From contig NC_133161.1 in assembly GCF_040802235.1 (NCBI RefSeq), positions 148,233,121 to 148,297,120 on the forward strand: 64,000 bases of DNA, given 5' to 3'. Within the stretch, counting starts at the first letter, position 1; each line of letters begins with the position of its first letter. Source of the stretch: Manis javanica (taxonomy: Eukaryota; Chordata; Mammalia; Pholidota; Manidae). The translations under genes were made by a program, and so were the position numbers. Below the pieces are notes generated by a model. It saw only the letters and a program-made list of their open reading frames with translations. It was not told where the DNA came from and did no database searches. Below are positions 14,110 through 25,669 of this stretch, in pieces.

Positions 14110-15125
14110 GAACTGTATTACTTAAGAAACATATACTTGCAATAATGGGCTAATACCAAAACATGTAAAGAGCTCAGACAACTCAACATTAAAAAAAATA
14201 AAAAACAACTCAATTAAAGTGTGGACAGAGGATATGAGCAACTGTTTCTTCAAGGAAGACATACAGATGACCGACAGGCACCTGGGAAGATTCTCAATAT
14301 CACTAACAGAGAAATGCAAGTCGAACCACAATAACGTATCACCTCACACCCATCAGAATGGCTGTTATTGAAATGAAAAGACAATAAATAGCAAGGGTTG
14401 GTGAGGACGTGGAGCAAAGGGAGCCCTCCTACACTGCCGGTGGGGATGCAAATCGGTGCAAACACTGCGGAAAACAGTCTGGAGGTCCCTCAAACAAATG
14501 AAAGCAGAACCACCACACGATCCAGCAATGCCATTTCTGGGTATTTGCCAAAGAAAATGAAAACACTAGTTTGTGCGTGCACACACACACACACACACAC
14601 ACACAATGGCAACACTAGTTTGTGTACACACATACACACACAGAATACCATTCACCCACAAAAAAGAGATCTTGCCATTTACAACATGGATGGACCTTGA
14701 AGGTATTACATTAAGTGAACTAAGTCAGACACAGGTGGATACAGTATTGTATGAAATCTCTTACGTGTCGAATACAAAAAAAAAAAAAAAAACTAGCTCA
14801 TAGGACAAATTGGTGGTTACCAGAGACGGGGTAGGGGGTGGGTGAAACGTGTGAAGAGGGTCAGAAGGTACAAACTTCCAGTTATAAAAAAGCCCTGGGA
14901 TGTGACTAGTTAATACTATGTTGCATATTTGAAAGTTTCTTAGGAAGCAGATCTTAAAAATTTTCCTAACAACAAAAAAAATTGTAGCTATGAATGGGGA
15001 CAGATGTTGGTTATAATTATTGTGGTCATTTTGCAATATATACAAATATCAAATCACTACATTGTACACCTGAAACCAACATTAATGTGTAAAATATACC
15101 TCAACTAAAAGAATAAATTAAAAAA
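14110..15125 (+). mobile_element. L1 3' end (ORF2 C-terminus and 3' UTR), rearranged
   Basis: The L1 ORF2 C-terminal region is recognisable by DNA pattern: 'cgtatcacctcacacccatcagaatggct', 'ggagccctcctacactgccggtgggg', 'cagcaatgccatttctgggta', 'aacatggatggaccttga' and 'attaagtgaactaagtcagac'. The 3' UTR ('cattgtacacctgaaacc') follows and ends in an A-rich tail at about 15120. Frames are broken. A (CA)n block with a duplicated 'aacactagtttgtg' replaces a piece of ORF2 at about 14560-14645. Confidence 0.9.
14580..14605. repeat. (CA)n microsatellite inside the L1
   Basis: About 13 CA units interrupt the L1 ORF2 region. The same 14-base phrase 'aacactagtttgtg' flanks the tract on both sides (14564-14577 and 14611-14624). 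Confidence 0.95.
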
Positions 15126-15139
15126 AGAAAAAAAGAAAT

Positions 15140-15246
15140 ACCACTTCTCTGTTCCCACCCCAGACATCAGGGATGGAGCCTAGAAATCTGTGCGGGAACA
15201 AACCCTCCAGCTGATTCTGACCCATGCTAAAGTTTGAGAACCACTG
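15140..15246 (+). mobile_element. hAT-Charlie-type MITE, 3' half
   Basis: It ends 'ctgattctgacccatgctaaagtttgagaaccactgg', the characteristic 3' terminal inverted repeat of small mammalian hAT elements. It directly abuts the L1 poly(A) tail. Confidence 0.75.
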
Positions 15247-15329
15247 GCCTACATGACTTTCCCATTTGAGTGAAAAGATTTCTTTATCGGCTTGGGTAAT
15301 TAAGGAGAATTAGCCAACAGCAGGAATTG

Positions 15330-15470
15330 CAAAATTTTTCCATAAAAGGCTAAACAAGCAAGTATCTTAGACTATGGGATCAAGAGACAAAATCAAGGTT
15401 GTGTATGTATTCATGTAATCTGTAATCCCTTAAAACGCAACCATTGAAAAATGTTAAGACCAATAGCAGG
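15330..15470 (+). mobile_element. Possible hAT MITE fragment
   Basis: The text 'tttttccataaaaggctaaacaagcaagtatcttagactatggg' resembles the part of a common mammalian hAT MITE that reads 'ttttctgtaaagggccagatagtaaatattt'. It is degraded and the call is tentative. Confidence 0.4.
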
Positions 15471-15999
15471 TAACTGGCCATATTTGCTGACCCTGACTCC
15501 AGAGTTTGGAGTCAGCGAGACTACAAAGAAAAGAAACGTGTACTTCTTTCCAGATGCAGTAAAAAACATTTGCACTCAGTGGAAAAAGCACAGACTCCCA
15601 TCTGTCACTCTGCAGTTCTCGGCGAGTGAATCACCCAAGATACTGACTGGCAGCAAAATGTGCAGCCACTGATGTCACCTGGGCCAGCACCTCAGACCCT
15701 CTCCTACCTATGTTTTCATCTAAGGGACAAAAAGCCCTGCATGAACCCAAAGTGAGATGGAAACATTAACAAAGTGCATATGCAAGGAGAGAGACCAGGG
15801 GATTTTGTGGCTATTGACTCACTTATCCTGAAGGGCGCGCTCTAAGATCTCCATGTCAGTGTGATTGGTGCCTGTAAAACCGTGCAAGTGGCACTAGGAA
15901 TAGCCACTCTCCACTCTCCAGACCGTGTGACTGGAAAGGAGACTGAGATGATGTTACTGTCCTTTTGCTAAATCACAAAAAGAGGAAATCACCAGGGGC

Positions 16000-17060
16000 C
16001 GCTCTTCGTGGGCATCTGCATGGCTGCAAGGCCCTCCCAGCTTTCCTCCCCTCCAGCCATTCCTGTTCCGCAGCTACTGCTGGTTCCTCTCCTCTTCCTC
16101 CCAAAATACATCCTGACATTGCCCATGCTTTCCTCCCGACCTTCTCCCCTTCCCATCTGCGGCCTGACTGTCTCATCCACTCCCAGTCACTCACCATCTG
16201 TCGGCTGACCACTGTCAAGTCCCCACCCCCAGCCCAGCCCAGAGCTCCCGAGTTTCAAACTCCGTTCTTCCCACCGAACTTCTCAACGTGGCTGTGGCTG
16301 TCACTGTTAAAAAAATCAGCACCTCTCAACCCCAAACTGCTCTTCCCAGCATGCTCATTACCTCGGGAAATGACACTACCGTCCAGCCGGTACTCCGGCG
16401 AGGAACCTGGGAGTCACCCCGAAACCTCCCTCTCCTTCAACTTCTCCTTTCACATTTGAACCCCAAAATCCTATTCTACCTCCTGAATGCCTCAAAACAG
16501 TTTCTCGATGCCTGCTCGCCTAAGCTACCATCTCTCTTCCCTTAACTACTGCAGTAGCTGCCTAACTACCCACAGTCCTTCTTGTCCGGCCCTTCCTCCA
16601 ATCCATTCAGATTCAATTATATCGATCTCTGCCTTTAGAAATCCTGCAAGGCTATAAAGCCCAGAAGGGATGTGTTGGGACTAATTGCACCAGAGTCCTA
16701 TAGAGGAGCTTGTTAGAATGTCAGCCCTTGAGTAGCACTAAACTCAAAGAATCAAAATCTCTAGAGAGACCCCGAATACTGATTTTTAACCCCAAATCCT
16801 TCCTGTGGTTTCAGGCCTTCTGTAATCTGCCCTCTGCAGCTCCAGGCTATACAGTTGGGCACTTCATTCTTGCTGCTGTCCCAAGGCACCCTTATTTCCC
16901 CAGGAGTGGCACTTGTGGCAGTGGTTACTAGGTGGTGACATGTCTGCCTCCCTGCCAGGGGGCAAGCCCCAGGCCCTCCTGCAGGTTTACCTGTATCCCC
17001 TCGCTCAGGACCACGAGTGCTTCTGCTTAATATTCATCACCACTCAGGACCAAAGAGACT
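16000..17060 (+). repeat. L2 body fragments (with a nested hAT-like piece)
   Basis: C/T-rich sense-strand text is typical of the L2 body: 'ctgggagtcaccccgaaacctccctctcc', then 'ccttaactactgcagtagctgcctaac'. A nested piece at about 16690-16790 ('gaggagcttgttagaatgtc') looks like a hAT MITE. The ORFs seen here (for example 15965-16459) are Pro/Ser low-complexity translations of the repeat. Confidence 0.6.
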
Positions 17061-17639
17061 TTAATGTAAGGGGCTTTCTCAGCCTGTTTGGTTAGACACG
17101 CCTGAAAATGTCTTCATTTGTTGGCAGAGTGCTCAGACGAAGGAAGGGGCTGAGATACAGTGACTGGAGAAATTAATTAGTGGCCTGAAGGACAAAGTTT
17201 AATCGTCAAAATCAAAGTAATTATTTGGAGGTTGATAACAAGCTCTTCACAGTCTCCAATGAGATCAAATGAACAGAAATAAGCTTTGTACTACCTTCAA
17301 AGAGGTTCTGATAAGTACTATAAGCGTAAATACAAATCTTAATGGAAAAAAAGCTGGTATAAAAAAAAGTAAAAAGACTTTCCCCCCACCTCCCTTTTCT
17401 TAGGGCATTTCCTTTAGAAAACCTGTAAATTCTTTCCTGTCCTTTTGAGATGTATGTACATCTTTTTAAGAGCTAAATTCGCTTTCTGCCAGTTTTATAA
17501 CCCAGGAATGTCTTTCTCAAAGACCTAGGAGTCATCTCTTAAAACATAAAACATAACGTAACATCCCGTTCATCTCCAGGAGAGTTTAACGTGGGGGTAT
17601 CTGGCTCCAAATCGCACCTACCTACGTGTCGCAGAAACT

Positions 17640-18010
17640 TGAGAAGGTGCATTATTGCGGATTAAGGCAATCAGCAAACACCGGCGGTCGCCCCAGTCGC
17701 CAGGTGAGTGTAGGATGAGCTGTGCGACAGATGACGCTGCCGCGTCCTGCGCGGAGGGCTGGTCAGCACTGACCCTGCGAGCCCAGGGAACAGCGGCACG
17801 TGCCGGCTACGGGAAGGGGACACACTCTCTTCGGCGTCCACGTTCTCTGGCGCTGATGCCTCTGGCGCAGCCCGTCCGGTCGAGCCGCCCAGCACCAAAA
17901 GCCCCGCCTTTTCTGCCTCTGCGGAGAGGTTTTCTGCGTTGGCAGGTTTCGTTGGCAGTTTTATCTTCCCGACAGGACCAGTCACCGGCTGGACTGGCCA
18001 AATGAAAGGT
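17640..18010. promoter_or_regulatory. Isolated CpG-dense block (orphan CpG island candidate)
   Basis: I count about 31 CpG dinucleotides in roughly 370 bp, far above the surrounding AT-rich DNA. A strong-looking splice-donor-like CAG|GTGAGT occurs at 17701-17709 on the plus strand. Long open frames exist on both strands (17655-18005 plus, 116 codons; 18027-17671 minus, 118 codons), as expected in GC-rich DNA. I recognise no protein family in either. It may be an unannotated promoter, the 5' exon of a non-coding transcript, or a GC-rich repeat I do not know. Confidence 0.4.
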
Positions 18011-18019
18011 GGTGAGTTC

Positions 18020-19600
18020 ACATACACGTTACATTTACAATCTGTCCTATTTTGGGGGTTATCTTAAGTCAGTTTGGGGAAAATGAAGAAGCCTGTGCTG
18101 AGGCTTACCGACTTCCTAGACCTCTATTCTACACTACATCTTATTAAAAATATACCTTTTCTCCCCAGAAAGAAAACATTGAGCTTTTCATCAGTTAAAA
18201 ATGTGGAACAGATTAGATTTTAGTACAAAAAACAATGTATTTAGAAACTTTTGGTAGGTACTAAAACAGGTTTAAAAAAATCCTACCAGTTTTTCTTACC
18301 ACAATATAAAAATGCTACTAGCAGTTCATAGATTTATTAGTAAGTTAAATTTCTGAAGCCCTGACCTTTGACAAATGTCAATGTTTTTCTTTCACCATAG
18401 ACGTATATGTTTTCCCTTGGATTGCTTGAAAAAGCATGACCACTGTATTTATGAGTCACTTAAGATAAAATTTTGTTAAGGGGTCAGAAGGTTATAGTTT
18501 CTTGACTCGCTTAAATTCAGGGTCACCACCCTATTATAAGGACGGTTGTATTTCGAGTTACGTCTTATCTGGAGGCTGTCGATACGTGACTTAGGGAGCT
18601 GGCAAGCATCGGAGCTCACATTTAGGAACTCGAGCTCGACTCTGAAATCTGGGCTACATCATTTCTACCAAATGATCATCTTCTCTCTGCAATAAAAGAA
18701 GACTAAACTTCTCTACTTGAAATAAGAGGGAAAAGGGTGGGTTATCTGTTCCTGAAGAGGAGGGAGAAAGAAGGACAAAAGGCGCTGAAGTAAAAGGCAG
18801 AGACCACACTGGAGGGGGGACTGCAACGAGGGGTGACTGCCTAAACATAAACAAGCTTTAAAAGTTAATTTAAAAAATCAGTGCTTCCACAATAAAAATT
18901 AGCAAAGGACACAAACATTTCACACAGAATGACAACTGGGTAATATATGGATAAAAAAGTTAAACTTTACTTATAACTAAAGGAATAAAATATAACTGAT
19001 ATATATATATATATATATATATATCCTTTAAATAGCCAGAAATTATTTTTGAAAGGTAGTTCCAAAACTGCTCACCAAGGGACAGGGTAATGGGCACATT
19101 CATATACTGCTGGGGGTCATCTAAATTGACACTTGACAAAACATAAAAACACAAAATCAGTACACCCTATAATATCATTATGGTTACAGTGCTAAGAAAT
19201 TTCAGGTTATCAAAAACACATAACTAAAATCAAGAATATAATGGGAAGACAGATGGAATGGAGTACAGAGTTTCAGAACTGCAATACCAAAATTATTTTC
19301 ACTGCAGGAATTTCAATAAAGGTACTTTTATTCATCTAAGTACATTTTGTTATTCCAAGGTATAAATAACAGATTTAATCAATGACTGTCAAAACTACCT
19401 CCAAAGAGACTATGTTTTATGAGTATAATATAGCACTATTACTAGAAAGACTGAACAATCTATGTGCCTGAAAAGTAAAATACAGTCTACTTAAATAACA
19501 CCTGTTTTAAGGAGAAAAGAATAAGGAAATTTTAAAAAGAGTTCGAACTAAGTAAAAGCACATGAAAAATTTGTGAGATGCAGCTACAACCATATTTATC
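18020..19600. other. Intergenic, AT-rich, no gene recognised
   Basis: Apart from an (AT)n tract at 18999-19024 nothing is identified. Open frames are short and featureless. Confidence 0.6.
18999..19024. repeat. (AT)n microsatellite
   Basis: About 13 uninterrupted AT units are visible directly. Confidence 0.95.
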
Positions 19601-19609
19601 AGGAAGCAT

Positions 19610-19985
19610 TTTGATATTGTTAGAAAACAAAATTCAACCGAGTAAATCTGAAGATTTAATTGGCTTTTTTAAGCAATTCATGAATCGAGCAGAATCCATC
19701 CAGCAGGTGGAGAGATGCTCTGAAGGGCCACCAAAGGGAAGGGTTTCAAAGGCAGGACAAGGACATCATAAATGGAAAAGACGTTAATTTGGGTGAGGTC
19801 ACTTTCCTTTGGGGGTGGAGAGGGTACATGTGACAATTACATTTTAAGCTGACCAGAAAATCCCTGACTGACGGCGTTGCTGGGGGAGGCTGAAACTGCA
19901 GTTAGGGGAGGGATTAAAGCCCCAGTTTGGTGACTTGACCTAAAAGAAGTGGCTCCAGTTTGAGCCTGTGGTTTTCTTTCTAACA
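19610..19985 (+). mobile_element. Endogenous-retrovirus-type LTR fragment
   Basis: The text carries the layout of an ancient ERV LTR common to eutherians: 'caaaattcaaccgagtaaat', 'aatcgagcagaatccatcc', 'gggtgaggtcactttcct', 'gggggaggctgaaactgcag' and 'tggtgacttgacctaaaag'. No internal viral genes are next to it, so it is a solo fragment. Class and family are not determined. Confidence 0.6.
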
Positions 19986-20279
19986 CTAGTCATTAACAAT
20001 AATAAAATGCATTTTCTATATGTCATGCATTTGTTCAAGTTCTCATATAGTATCCAATGTAAACTTTGTTTTTATTGTAAAATATCTACTGGTGAAAAAA
20101 ACATGAGAAACATGCATATCTTTTCAAAGAATAATCACTGTTAAAAAGCAAGCACCAGAGGAAACGCATTTTGTCTGAGGATATTGCCAAAACGGCAGAA
20201 GCGACCTGGGCGCCCCTCCCCCTCCCTCTGTCCTGATTCGCTGACTTCATAGTTTGTCCCACCCATGAATTCCTAAAAA

Positions 20280-21235
20280 CCCCTAAACCTACACTGCTAA
20301 ATACTGGCTGTTCCTCTATCTAAATGGAATCATACTGACTGTATTCTTCTGTAGCCTGATGTTATTTGCTCAACGTTATCTTTCAGTTCATCCACGTCAC
20401 TGCTTGTGGCCACACATGGTTTTCATGGCGATTATCACCCACAGGTACCTCCGCTAATTACACACTCACTCTACTGATGATCGAGACTTGGGTCATTTTC
20501 ATCTGGGGGCTGCTATGAATAAACCTATACCCGTCCAGTGCACGCATGCAAGATTTTCTCTAGGTTACCAGAAGCAGAACTGCTAGGTTCTAGAGGTAAA
20601 ACCAGGGATCTTAGGTTGTCCATCTTTAAATTTACTGAGTAATCCCAAATTACTCTCCAAAGTGACTGAACCGCATCGATTTACATTCTCACCAGGAGGG
20701 CTTAAGAGTTCCTACTGCACCGCATTCCTGATCCCAGGTATTAGCGGACATAATACTGCCAATCTAGTAGGAACGGCTTTTGTTGTGGTTTAAGTTTGAA
20801 TTCCCTAATTAATAATGAAGTTGAACATTTTTCGTGTTTGCTGATATTCAGGTTTCCCATTTTGTGAAGTACCTTTTCTCATGTGTTTCCCATTTTTCTA
20901 TTAGATCCCTTTTTTTAATTTTTGGCTATTTCGTAGGAATTCTTTATATATACTAGGTATCAGTTTTTATCAATTATATAATGGGTAAAAACCTTCAGCC
21001 AGTTTCTGATGTGTGTCTTTACTGTCTTTATGGTAGCTTTTGAGAAAAGATATTCATTTTATTATAACTGAATTTTACAACCCCTTCTGTTATGCTGTGC
21101 ATATGTGTGTATGCATGCACACACACGTTCATGCACTTTATTTTGCTTTTGATATGCATGTGTCTATGCAGTCTTGCCTAGGAAATTCTTCCTTACCTGG
21201 AAGACACAATAACATAGAAGAAATTGAAATAGTAA
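20280..21235 (-). mobile_element. Old L1 ORF2/3' region, antisense
   Basis: The plus strand reads as the complement of L1 ORF2 C-terminal and 3' sequence: 'aatggaatcatactgactgt', 'tttatctttcagttcatcca', 'aagtgactgaaccgcatcgatttacattctcaccagg', and 'gtttcccattttgtgaagta'. Stops and indels are frequent in every frame. Confidence 0.75.
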
Positions 21236-21239
21236 CCTA

Positions 21240-22700
21240 AAAATCTCTTGGGGGAAAAAAAAAAACTTTTCCCAAATGGTCTTACAGGGGAATTCCATTA
21301 AATTGAAATAGATGATCTCTGTGACATAAATTTATGAAGAAAAATTGTAAAAGATGGCCACTTCATTTTTTTAAGGTAGTACAACCTTAAAAAACAAAAA
21401 ACTGATGAGAACTACATAGAAAGTTACAGGCCAACTTCACAACAAACACAGAAGCAAAGTCCCTAAGTGGCTAACAGGATCTGACAGGAGGTTTGAAAAA
21501 AATAACCCTAATAATACTTTCATTAAGTACTTTATTGAGTTTATTCTAGAAGTGCAAAGACAACTTAATATCAGGAAACCTATAATGTATTTATATGTAT
21601 ATATATGTACTTCACCACAGTAATGAAATAAAGAAGAAAATACTTGATTATCTCAAAAGACATAGGAAAGACATTTGCTGAAATTCAAAAATTGACCATT
21701 CAAAGCAAAGAGATCATTATTTTTGGAAGCTGACTTTATAATACACATAGAAAACCCAGGATAATCACCATCCAATCAAAAAACCTTATAAGAAATGAAG
21801 ACATAGTGCACGAGCATGGCACAAACAAAAACAAGAAGACAGTGGCACAGGCCAGACGAGACCAGCGGACAGAGTGAAAGGCCCAGAGACAAACCCGCCC
21901 GCGTCCGAAAGCCTGTAGACAGAAGGCTACTTTGCCAACAGTGATGGAAAACGGCTTTACTGGAAAATGCGCTCTACTGAAAAAAATCAATTTGGAGCCT
22001 TACCTTGCAGTCTCCAGACGTGGACTCCAGAGGCATTAAAAACCCAAACAGGAAAAGCAAATTAAAATATAAAACTAATAAAAGGTTATACAGGAGAGTA
22101 TCTTCATAATCTTTAGGTAAACAACTATTTCTTACACATATTCGCAAAGTACCTTACGGAGAAGTGAAAGATGTGACAGTAGCAAAATTAAAGGTCCCCG
22201 TCTAAAGAAAATCACCTATCAAAGTTGACAGTTAACAGATTGGGAGTAAATAACTGAAACGAAAATCACTCAGAAAAAGACAGAAAACCTCATAGAAAAA
22301 TGGACAAAGGATACGGATAAACAATTTACAGAAGAAACAAAACTGTGATATGTATGAATACAGGCTGAAACTCACCTGTATTCAGGGAAATGCAAATTTA
22401 ATAAGGAAATATTATGTGTACATTAAAAAAGGCAAAACTTGTAAGTTCATATCATTCTAAGTACTGATAAAGATCTAGAAAATGTTATGAATACTTAGAG
22501 AAATTAAGTAAGGAGCTATCCAGTGACTCAGAACCCCTACTCCTGTGTCTGTACTTCAAAGAAACCTCCAAAGTCCCACATGCAGTGGGACTTTTACATC
22601 AAGTAATAACATACCCATACAATATCATATACATTAAGAATAAAATAGGTAGAGTGGAGGGACATATATTCAATAAAACAGGGACAGGGGTTAGGAATGG
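21240..22700 (+). mobile_element. Old L1 ORF2 remnants, sense
   Basis: The text contains degraded reverse-transcriptase-region phrases such as 'aaagttacaggccaacttc' and 'aaataaagaagaaaatacttgattatctcaaaagacat'. Further 3' it has 'agaaaaatggacaaaggata' and 'cagggaaatgcaaattt'. It lies tail-to-tail with the antisense L1 on its left. All frames are broken. Confidence 0.7.
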
Positions 22701-22779
22701 AACAGATGGGGAATGTAATAATATAAAACAGAGGACTTTTGCACTGATCAACAATGATGTGCACGAATGAACTGAGGGG

Positions 22780-25070
22780 TGCAACTAACTCAGTTCAGTA
22801 AACGAAGAAACCAAAATGGAAAAAAAAAATATTTTGATAAAATGTGAGAAAAAGCAAACCTCCGCAAGCCTTTAAATGCATTCATTCACGGCCTTTTTGA
22901 AACCTGCTGTTTACCTTGAACTAGCAATCTGGTAGCCTGCTACTGCTAAAAGTAAACAAAGGAACAATAAAAATGTCATTCTTAAAGTCTAAGTGGCCCG
23001 CAGTTCAAGTGGAGTTACGTGTTCCTATGAGTTACTCAGGAAGCTGTTTTCCTGCTGGGCTCTGTTAAACCCCAAAAACTGTCCATTTGTAATAAATGGA
23101 GGTCCATGTAATCAGACTGTTCACACTGTAATCCCGAATCGCTCCATTACTTTTTATCCATTTTGCTTTATAAAAACTTGTATTTATCATGAGGAACGGC
23201 AGGACTCCAGCTTTCTGGGGTTTTTTCCTTAGGATCTAATGAAAAGAACTCAAACTCTTCGCTCTAGGAAACTCCGGTCCCTCCTGGAGGCTGGAGGTGC
23301 CGGGAGGGGCCTGGATTCCAGGCCCGTCTCCCCTCTCCCGATGACTGCTGCTCCACGGCTGCTGAGGCCATTCACCAGTTCGTTCATTCTGCAGCCATGC
23401 ATGCGCCACTTCTGCTTTGCTTCGCTAATTAATGCCATGCCAGTTGCAGGACATTTAGCAAATGTCATTTAAATTGGGAATTGCAACACATGGAAAGAAA
23501 ACCTGCAATTCTAGCCACGACAGCTCCTACAGCCCCTCGGCCAAGGGAGTGCCTTCGGTCATTCGTTTCCTTAACCGCCTCCTGGAATATCTGCTCAGCT
23601 GTGAGTCTCTTCTTCCACCTTCTACTCTACCAGCCCCAAGGAGACAACCAGAAAAAAATCATTTGACATCAAAAGAAATCTCTGGATTCCCCTCCTTCCT
23701 CCAGAAGGTGGAGTTTAACCCATCTCTCCTCAAACATGGGCTGCACTTAGTGACCGGCTTCAAAGAACTCTTTTAAGTATGGAAAGGGAAACATAGTAAA
23801 AAACCAAACCTAAATCTCATTGATTCACTAGATACAAATGCCAATTATAAATGGGAGATACAGAATAGGGAAATGTATATACTTACTGCATGATATTAAG
23901 AAATCATTGTTAATTTTTTTGATAAAATAACCCTATCATGTTGTTTTGTTGTTTTTTAGAGCCCTCATCTTATAAGGATACATGCTTACAGAGGAAATGA
24001 TACACTGTTTGGGGACTGCTACAAAATGATCTGTGAGATGAGACACAGGAGTAGAGATTAATGTTCAGGCTGGTGAAGGTTTATGGGAGTCCATTATACG
24101 TGTCTCTTAACTTTTACGTATGTCATAAAAACACCATTGAAAAATTTTTCTTAAACTTTTGCTGAGAGCTTCCCTCAATGAGAAATATTTACATTATTAA
24201 ACAGATTACTTAGTATTTCCATTTGACTTATTTACATTTGATTGCTTTACCCACATTATTAAAAAATACAAGGATATTTGTATAATAATGCTATAAGCAA
24301 AGAGGCACTGTGATCCCCTTACTAAAGCAGAGGTCTGTGCATGGTGTGGTGTCACCTCTGACAGTCGGCTTTAAATATTTGTGTTCAGAGAACTTCGTTT
24401 TCAAGTCCGCCCCCCTGAGCAGCCGGCTACGCATATAGATGCACAGGAAAACCGCAGGCACCAGAGTACTAACAGCGGTAGTCTCTGTACAGTGTGGTCA
24501 TTTTCTACAATATTCACCTGTTACTTTATGATCAGGAAAAAACTGACATACAAAAAAATATATACAAAACAAAAAACTGTCAAAAAGAAGCAAGATAATG
24601 AAAAAGGAAGCCCAGAAAAAGCTAGCCAGTGACCTAAAAGTACACATAAATTGAGTTATATCCTAAAAAGAAAATAAATCCAGAGAACACTTGCAACATC
24701 AAAGGCTTCCCTCATTGTGGAGCAAAGATGTCTCAGCAAGCCTTAACTTGACCTACACAGAATATTCCTCAAGACCTCCCTGGTCCCATCCTGAACTTGC
24801 TCAGTGGGCTTCTGATTGCAAACTCATTTTCCCAGTGCCTTGATGCTGGAAAAGGCGGTACTCCTTACAGTGCACGCGAGTATGGTATTTGGGCATTAGA
24901 AAGGGAGACCCCAGTGCAAACTGATCCGCACTCAGAGTCACCCATCCATCCCTGGGGGTCCGGCTGGAATGAGTTCCTCCTTAAGGGACTGGTCTGTTGC
25001 TGTACTGATGAATCAAATTCCTGGACCTGTAATGTGGAACCTAAAATTTGGGTGCCCAACTGAGATATGC
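22780..25070. other. Intergenic, no gene recognised
   Basis: A GC-richer island at about 23250-23410 and an 88-codon frame at 24797-25063 were inspected. Neither resembles a known family. The text at about 24000-24150 looks like an old transposon 3' end but is unassigned. Confidence 0.5.
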
Positions 25071-25079
25071 CCTAGCGTC

Positions 25080-25660
25080 TCTGTGCTGACCGGCTGACCA
25101 CCATCCCCACCTCTCAGTGTCACCTTCTCTCAGTCTGCAAAAGGGCTCTGCCAGAATGAAGGCTATAAAAACCACACATTCCTTCACTCACTAAGCAAAT
25201 CCTAGGGTCCTATTAAATAGAGCCTAGAGTGTTCCCTTCTCCCTTAGGCACTAAGCTCCATCCACGCGGACTTCCCGGCGGTTCCGAGAACACCCTGCAT
25301 CCTTTGCTACCTCCAGGCCATAGTCCCCTGGCGCCTCCTGCAGCTTCCTTCCCGTCCTCCCGGACTAGACTGACACGGTACCCAAGCAAGGCGACCTGCA
25401 CTGGCCGTCCTATTCACAGTGGTCCTTCCTCCTGCCCAGCTCCCACCGTCACTTGCCTTTCACAGCACTTTTTTATTTAAATAGCACGATTATTTTTTTG
25501 ACTTCCGTATTGCCTCTTTCTCACTAGGACATGAACTCTGTGAGGACAAGGATACGTCCAAGTCCTGGCTGGGTTTCCAAGTTTGGAAACAACACTCGGC
25601 ACAAATCAGAATCTGCAATGAATACGTATTTAAATAGTAAATGAAAGAACGAATTATTAA
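25080..25660 (+). repeat. L2 fragment
   Basis: A C/T-rich L2 body ('ccaggccatagtcccctggcgcc', 'cctttcacagcacttttttattt') is followed by 'ctaggacatgaactctgtgaggacaagga' and a degraded tail 'aatgaatacgtatttaaatagtaaatgaaag'. Confidence 0.65.
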
Positions 25661-25669
25661 ATTGTTTTC

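Noticed and set aside
15965-16459. 164-codon plus-strand ORF
   Set aside because: It lies in L2-derived C/T-rich sequence and reads as Pro/Ser/His-rich noise.
19610-19985. Possible retroviral coding remnants near the LTR
   Set aside because: Only LTR-like text is present. No gag, pol or env features were seen on either side.
24797-25063. 88-codon ORF with balanced composition
   Set aside because: No homology that I recognise, no splice sites or Kozak support; probably chance.
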